Assembly: GCF_003086295.3 (NCBI RefSeq)
Contig: NC_092054.1
Span: 18,983,878 to 19,047,877, forward strand
Length of the DNA: 64,000 nucleotides
Direction: 5' to 3'
Source of the DNA: Arachis hypogaea
Taxonomy: Eukaryota > Streptophyta > Magnoliopsida > Fabales > Fabaceae
This document shows, piece after piece, positions 58,865 to 64,000 of the stretch. Within the stretch, counting starts at the first letter, position 1. Every line of letters starts with the position of its first letter. Made by a program: the position numbers and the translations under genes. The notes under the pieces were generated by a model. It was not told the origin of the DNA, made no database searches, and worked only from the letters and a program-made list of their open reading frames with translations.

Positions 58865-58997
58865 CATTCACCTTTAAATTAATATATGATGTATTGTATA
58901 TCATAAAATGTTTGATAAGAAAATGTCTTAATTAGCTAAAATTATTATTTAAGCAATTGCTGTAAAAGATAGTGTTGCACGTAATTCATGTATAAGA

Positions 58998-59044
<47 letters not shown>
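58998..59044. repeat. (ATT)n microsatellite
   Basis: About 15 uninterrupted ATT trinucleotides. The following 59045-59439 is AT-rich without other features. Confidence 0.95.
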
Positions 59045-59439
59045 CTAATAAAGTCACTAATTTACAATAAAAAATTAAGTCAATAATCTTTTGTAATAAA
59101 AGATGCTCTATATATAAATACCACAAATTATATTTCTACTATACTTTTTGCCTATATTTATATAAATTTTATGTAGAACTTTTTTACAAAATAATTAACT
59201 ATCAAAATAATCAAAATTTTCACCATAAAACAATCAAAATTTTTTATACAAGAGAATGAACCACCTCTATATTTTATATTTTTCTTCATATTTCAATTAT
59301 AAATATAAAGAGAATTCAATAATATAATCTATAAAGTTTGATTTTACATGTACACATATTTAATTTGATTATACTATTTTTATGAAGTTTGATCGTAAAT
59401 AATTTTAAGTTATAAAAGAAATCTATTGACTATTGCTAT

Positions 59440-60946
59440 TGTTGGAGATAAGTGTGTATGTCCAACAAAATACTATTGTGAATTATTATTATTATTATTT
59501 CTTTTTATAAGAATAAACTTTTATAATTTATGATAGTGTCCTTAATTAAAATTAGAAACGAATAATTACGATAGGGATCGTAATAATGAGATATATGTTT
59601 TTTGAGTACTTTTAATTTAAATTGTTCTTAATCGTAGAATCACTAAAAATAGGACATTAGTGATTCGGATATATATATATATAATAGCCTTCATTGGATG
59701 AAGATTAATAGATCTCATTTATTAAATTATATATATATAAATGGTATATATAGAGATATAACCATTGAACTGACTCACTCTAAGAATTCCTAATGGCTAT
59801 AGTTACCGTATATTTGTCAATAGGATATTCTTATGATGAACATAATATTAGAATTTTCCTTTGACCTGCGACTATCATAGTAATTGACAATGTATTTGTT
59901 ATACTTTGATTCCGGACACCTAACACCCTACGGTGTTAGTTGAATGGACATTGTGTATGATTTAAATACTTGTAAAATTAATGATTAGTCAAAATAGAAC
60001 CCATCAACTATAGTAATGAGTTTGAGCTCTACGATTATAATGAATGAAATAAACAATGCCTTGGTAAAGGGGTTTGAATGAATTAAGAAATGAGTTTCTT
60101 AAGTCATTCATAATTCATTATAATAATGGTAACAAGTTAGAGTTTGACAATTAAATCGTACTCTAAAAGTTAGCCAAGAGCTGAAAAGATGGAAGGAGTT
60201 GTATTTTTTTATTCATCTTGGGTTCTTAGTAAAAATATTATTACTTCATACTATCAGGTCGTCAAGGAGCGTTGCTAGACGCCAACCTTGATTAGTAAAT
60301 TTAGTATGACTAATTTACTACCCGCTTAGTATTGAATCTATGGGGTCACACACTAACGAGTGTTCTAATCCTTGGTAAATAATCATTTAATTATTATTTT
60401 GATTAGATCAAATAAATAATTATATTAATTCAAATGGAATATTATTATATTCTTTGCTAGCACCATGAATATAATAATATGATAATTGAGAATATTAAAT
60501 AATTAATTATTTATTCTATGATGAGTTTTAAATATGGATAAGATCCCAACTGATTCTGTTTCAAATTAAATTGTAATATGATTCACAAATCAGTCACCAA
60601 TCTCATACTATATATATGTGTATATGATAAAAGAAAGAACACACAAGTTTTTCTTTTACCTCTACATACACAGATATTCCAATTCTTAGTGAAGAATTGC
60701 TGGTGCAAGGAGTTGCAAGAAATTTCTCAGTTAAATCCATTGGTCAATGAGTTGACAACAAGAATCAATCTCGGTGTGGATACATATAGTACCTTCGTAC
60801 TATCGAAGGAGAAAATTTTCATTCACTAGGGTACTCAGGTATTGGCATCTAACCCATCTTATTTCAATAAAGTTTTAAGCACAAAATAGATCAATAGAAT
60901 TACTTTATTACTTCCGCTGCATGTTATGAACACTTATAATCCTACA
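59440..60946 (+). mobile_element. probable solo LTR (Ty1/copia-like)
   Basis: 1507 bp, TGTTGGAGAT...ATCCTACA, with related inverted ends. Near the 3' end lie TTTCAATAAAG (polyadenylation-like) and TTATTACTTCCGCTGCATG, a motif common near the ends of plant copia LTRs. Flanking 5-mers GCTAT and ACTAC match at three of five, differing by two transitions. No internal region. An 83-codon frame at 60578-60829 has no domain. Confidence 0.55.
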
Positions 60947-60951
60947 ACTAC

Positions 60952-61210
60952 ATAATAAACACATGAAATTATTATATGTTAGTGAGTGAAACTCATGCAA
61001 TTATTTTCAATTCTCAACTTAATACAAAGACAATTATATATGAGTGTTCACCATATTACTAAGGTAAAATACATCACAATATAAATAATATTTAAAGAAA
61101 TGTAGTTTAAATTTATATTTATCCATTTACGTAAATTGGGATAATTAAATACTTTTAATTTATATTTTAATATTGAAAATTAGAAAAAGCTAAAGTATAT
61201 TACGTGAAAG

Positions 61211-61263
<53 letters not shown>

Positions 61264-61594
61264 GTAATAAATTTGTCATTACTTTTTTAATTATGTAGAT
61301 ATTAAATAAATAAATAGATCTTATAAGTAAAAATCACTAGTTTATCTCTCTTTTTGGAGAAAAATTCTATTAAATTATAAGTCCCAATGATTTATTTCAC
61401 TACATAATTTGTATGAGTATATACTTAAATAGATTTTTTAGAAATTTTACATCGAATATTTTGGTCTTTGAAAAATTTTTATTATGTTGAGATTTTTGAA
61501 TTTTATAAAAATAAAATATATAAGTTATTTCGTTATATTTTTAAGAATTTATTTGTCCGAATAAAAACAATAGATCTAATTAATGTATAGATTA
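60952..61594. other. AT-rich DNA with (AAT)n
   Basis: Non-coding. A (AAT)n run of about 17 units occupies 61211-61262. Confidence 0.7.
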
Positions 61595-61621
61595 CAAGTA
61601 TAATAACCCGTGCCATGCACG
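61595..61621 (-). mobile_element. possible Helitron 3' end
   Basis: The minus strand reads CGTGC-ATG-GCACG (a 5-bp stem), GGTTATTATA, then CTTG followed by T. A hairpin about 10 bases before a CTRR-like end with insertion before T is the Helitron 3' signature, though CTTG departs from CTRR by one base. The RPA-like relic at 62805-63065 lies upstream on the same strand, as in RPA-carrying plant Helitrons. Confidence 0.35.
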
Positions 61622-62804
61622 TGATAAAACTGAAATTATAATTTTAAATTATTCTATTAAAATTAATTTGAATTGTAATAATTTAATTAATAAATAAATA
61701 ATATAATGTGCATTGTTCGTGTTTTTTTAAATATAGTATTAAATGTATTAACTTGAATGTAGTTATTAAGTGTATAAAAATTATGTTTGAATTATGAATT
61801 CTCTAAATGAAATTATCCTGTTTAAAATATTTAAATTATGATTTCAATCATAAATTACAATTATGATTTAAAATTTTTTTGATATAATATTACATTTTTT
61901 TCTTCATTTTACTATTAATATGTTGATATTGCAAGTCTAAATTACAGTATTTTACTTAATCTTGACTGAAATATAAAATAGTTACGTGTTTCTATCATTT
62001 AATTTATTTAATACACAATGTGCTAACACTAACAATATTTTTAAAAAAAGATATATTGATAAAAATAGATATAATATAATTACAAATATAACATAAATAA
62101 ATAAAATATATAAATAAATATAAAACCAATATGTTTACCAATGTATTTGTTAAATTTTATAAATTAGAGAATAAATTATGTATTTGGTTGCTTGGTGATC
62201 ACATAGATGATCAAGTAATTAGATTGTAAATTGATCTTATAGTGTACATCTTATTTTTTTTCTCATTTTTGAATGCGAGAATTAAGGGAGTAAGTAGTAA
62301 TATGTAAAGAAAAAAAAATTGCACCACAACACATAATTATAATCTAAAGAAATATTCATATTAAAATTTTACCCAAATCATGAAGATCAATCACAATATA
62401 CTGGTCACTTCTCTCTATTTTTGACCATGATATGAGTTTTTCTTTTCTAGTCAAGAATCTAATAACATCTAATTGAACAAAAAAATTGAATTAAAAGTAC
62501 CAAATTAAGGACAAATGAATGAATAATATAAGAAATTATAACTTCGAACGTGTATAAAATAAAAAGAATTTACTGATTTATTTTATATTAAACGATAAAA
62601 CTAACAATAGTATATTAATAAAATGATATACCTTTAAAAAAGTCACAATACAATTTCAAATATTTTTATAAATAAACTGTTAAAATTTTTGTTATCGATA
62701 AAATGATGCTATTATACAATTTTTTGGCAAAACTTAAAATCAAAAGGAAAATAATTTTGTGTGGGTTAATATAAATTAATTATGTACCAAATAAGTAGAA
62801 TCGT

Positions 62805-63065
62805 TCATTTTGTTTGTTTCAAAATATCAGCATGAGCAAGCAAATTAAAATGATTGTCCAGAATTTTACGATCATCGACCAAATGTACTATACCTGACTC
62901 CATCTTAAAAGATATTTTGTACGTTTGTACAGTTAGAAGATATATTTCGCTTGATTTCTCGATCTCAAAATTTGAGAAGACATAGACTTTCCTTTCTACC
63001 AATTCATTCTCAAATATTTTTGTCAAATAATTTTTTATTGAACAATGAATTTTATCGTATTGCAA
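62805..63065 (-). pseudogene. replication protein A 70-kDa-like fragment
   Basis: 86 codons open on the minus strand: DKIHCSIKNYLTKIFENELV, then VYVFSNFEI, YKISFKMESGIVHLVDD and FNLLAHADIL. This pattern (KI-A/C-S/T-IK, KFE, EGKVY-I-SNF, YK-NF) matches the N-terminal OB-fold/DUF223 region of plant RPA1-like proteins, single-strand DNA-binding subunits. The upstream splice acceptor reads TTTTGCAA instead of CAG. The 3' continuation stops after KQTK. It is a relic, possibly left by a Helitron. No intact gene surrounds it. Confidence 0.55.
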
Positions 63066-63204
63066 AACAAATTAAATATAAAAGCTATTAAAAAGAATTG
63101 TCTTTGACTTGATTGAACAATGAATTTTATCTTATTGCAAAATAAATTAAATATAAAAGCTATTAGCATTTACAAAGCTATTAAAAAGAATTGTCTTTGA
63201 CTTG
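63037..63204. repeat. 75-bp tandem duplication over an exon edge
   Basis: Unit 1 is 63037-63111 (ATTGAACAATGAATTTTATC...); unit 2 is 63112-63204 and carries an extra segment of about 17 bp. The unit spans the putative intron/exon junction of the RPA-like relic, duplicating its acceptor and first codons. Confidence 0.85.
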
Positions 63205-63258
63205 TGAAATGGTGTACTTATAAAATTAACTTAAAATATGAACTACAAATATTTATAA

Positions 63259-63441
63259 GAATTTAATTTTGATGCATTAACAGTGTAAAGTAGTTTTATA
63301 CGTGTATCCAATTACGTAATGACACATCAATAAAAATAAATACATTTCACATTGACCGCGTGAATGGTCATCCAAAAGAACGAGTGTGATTGCACGACTA
63401 TGTAAAATGCTTTACACTGTCAGTGCATCAAAATTAAACTC
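63259..63441. mobile_element. MULE-type MITE, copy 2
   Basis: 183 bp, same family as 37760-37943, starting GAATTTAATTTTGATGCA and ending with its complement. A perfect 9-bp TSD, TATTTATAA, lies at 63250-63258 and 63442-63450. Confidence 0.92.
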
Positions 63442-63450
63442 TATTTATAA

Positions 63451-64000
63451 ATTGAACTTGGCATTACTTGAAAAAATTTAGTAAATGAATCAATTAATCT
63501 TATCATCTATTAGAACTATTTCTATGTAAACCGTCTTACTCTTATCAAACTTGAATGAAATTTTTTATAGCCTTATAATTCTTGTTTTTATTTTTCATAC
63601 TTTCTCTTCGTATAATCTACTATAAGTGATACTATGAATAGGATCGTAGTCAATAGTCATTAGGTATGGAAAAAAAAAATAGAATAAAGACTATATGAAA
63701 ATTATAAATTTTTTAAATAATAAACATGAAAAAAAATTTACTGCTTATTATATATACTAACAATATGTCAATAATTTTAAAAATTTACTAATAATACTAA
63801 TAGTTTAAAGATAATTTTACTATAGTTATAATAAATTTAGTTATTACTCTAAATAAATAAAATAAATAATATATTTAAAAACTAAAGAAAAAAAGATTAG
63901 CAGTAATCATGTTCAGAATGTTCCTATATATTTTTTTTCTTTTTTTTGTTTACTATTTTTCACTGTAATGTTAGATCAAAGAAACTCTAAATTTGAAATA
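63451..64000. other. AT-rich DNA, no gene
   Basis: No coding, RNA or repeat feature recognised up to the window edge. Confidence 0.6.

Noticed and set aside
60578..60829. 83-codon plus-strand frame
   Set aside because: Inside a probable solo LTR, no domain.

Overview
The window looks like plant nuclear DNA of the kind found in gene-poor, repeat-rich chromatin. It is AT-rich, carries long microsatellites, and consists almost entirely of nested transposable elements. The Athila-like LTRs starting TGATAAAC, the Tat-type gypsy elements, and a MULE-type MITE resembling the AhMITE1 family described in peanut suggest a legume, most likely Arachis. That assignment rests on recall; no search was run. 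I see no intact host gene, no tRNA or rRNA gene and no CRISPR array.

Layout. 1-1400: AT-rich flank, a 469-bp TIR element with a perfect 8-bp TSD, and a degenerate repeat. 1401-12302: Tat-type Ty3/gypsy element A, with gag-protease-RT-RNase H-integrase on the minus strand and a separate antisense gene on the plus strand. It is interrupted by a hAT MITE (7560-8114) and an Athila-type solo LTR (9750-11253). 12567-31646: a second Tat element, B, in the same orientation. Its antisense gene is split by a solo LTR (14418-15770), a short non-autonomous LTR element (16002-18236) and a decayed gypsy element with MASRGRGRG-type gag (18890-25958). 33300-37723: a truncated Athila-type element on the minus strand containing another hAT element. 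37760-44330: AT-rich DNA with a MULE-type MITE, a MULE with a 9-bp TSD (42561-43822), and unclassified repeats.

44331-55778 is a four-level nest. An old MULE-like TIR element holds a CACTA element (TSD ACT). That holds a long-inverted-repeat element carrying an intron-containing fragment of a bHLH79-like transcription factor gene. One arm of this element is split by a young non-autonomous Athila-type element (47168-54774). 56694-64000 holds a TIR element with tandem repeats, a hAT element, a probable solo LTR, a possible Helitron 3' end with an RPA1-like relic, and a second copy of the MULE-type MITE.

The most interesting signal is a structural module in both Athila-type elements. A hairpin with an invariant AGGA loop stands a few bases before the polypurine tract TTTAAGTGTGGGGAGGT. 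The module occurs twice per element, about 1.5 kb apart, and its stems differ by compensating base pairs. Next in interest are the spliced antisense gene shared by both Tat elements, with stop codons at the same three conserved positions, and the captured bHLH fragment. All element-borne genes carry stops or frameshifts, so nothing here appears autonomous.
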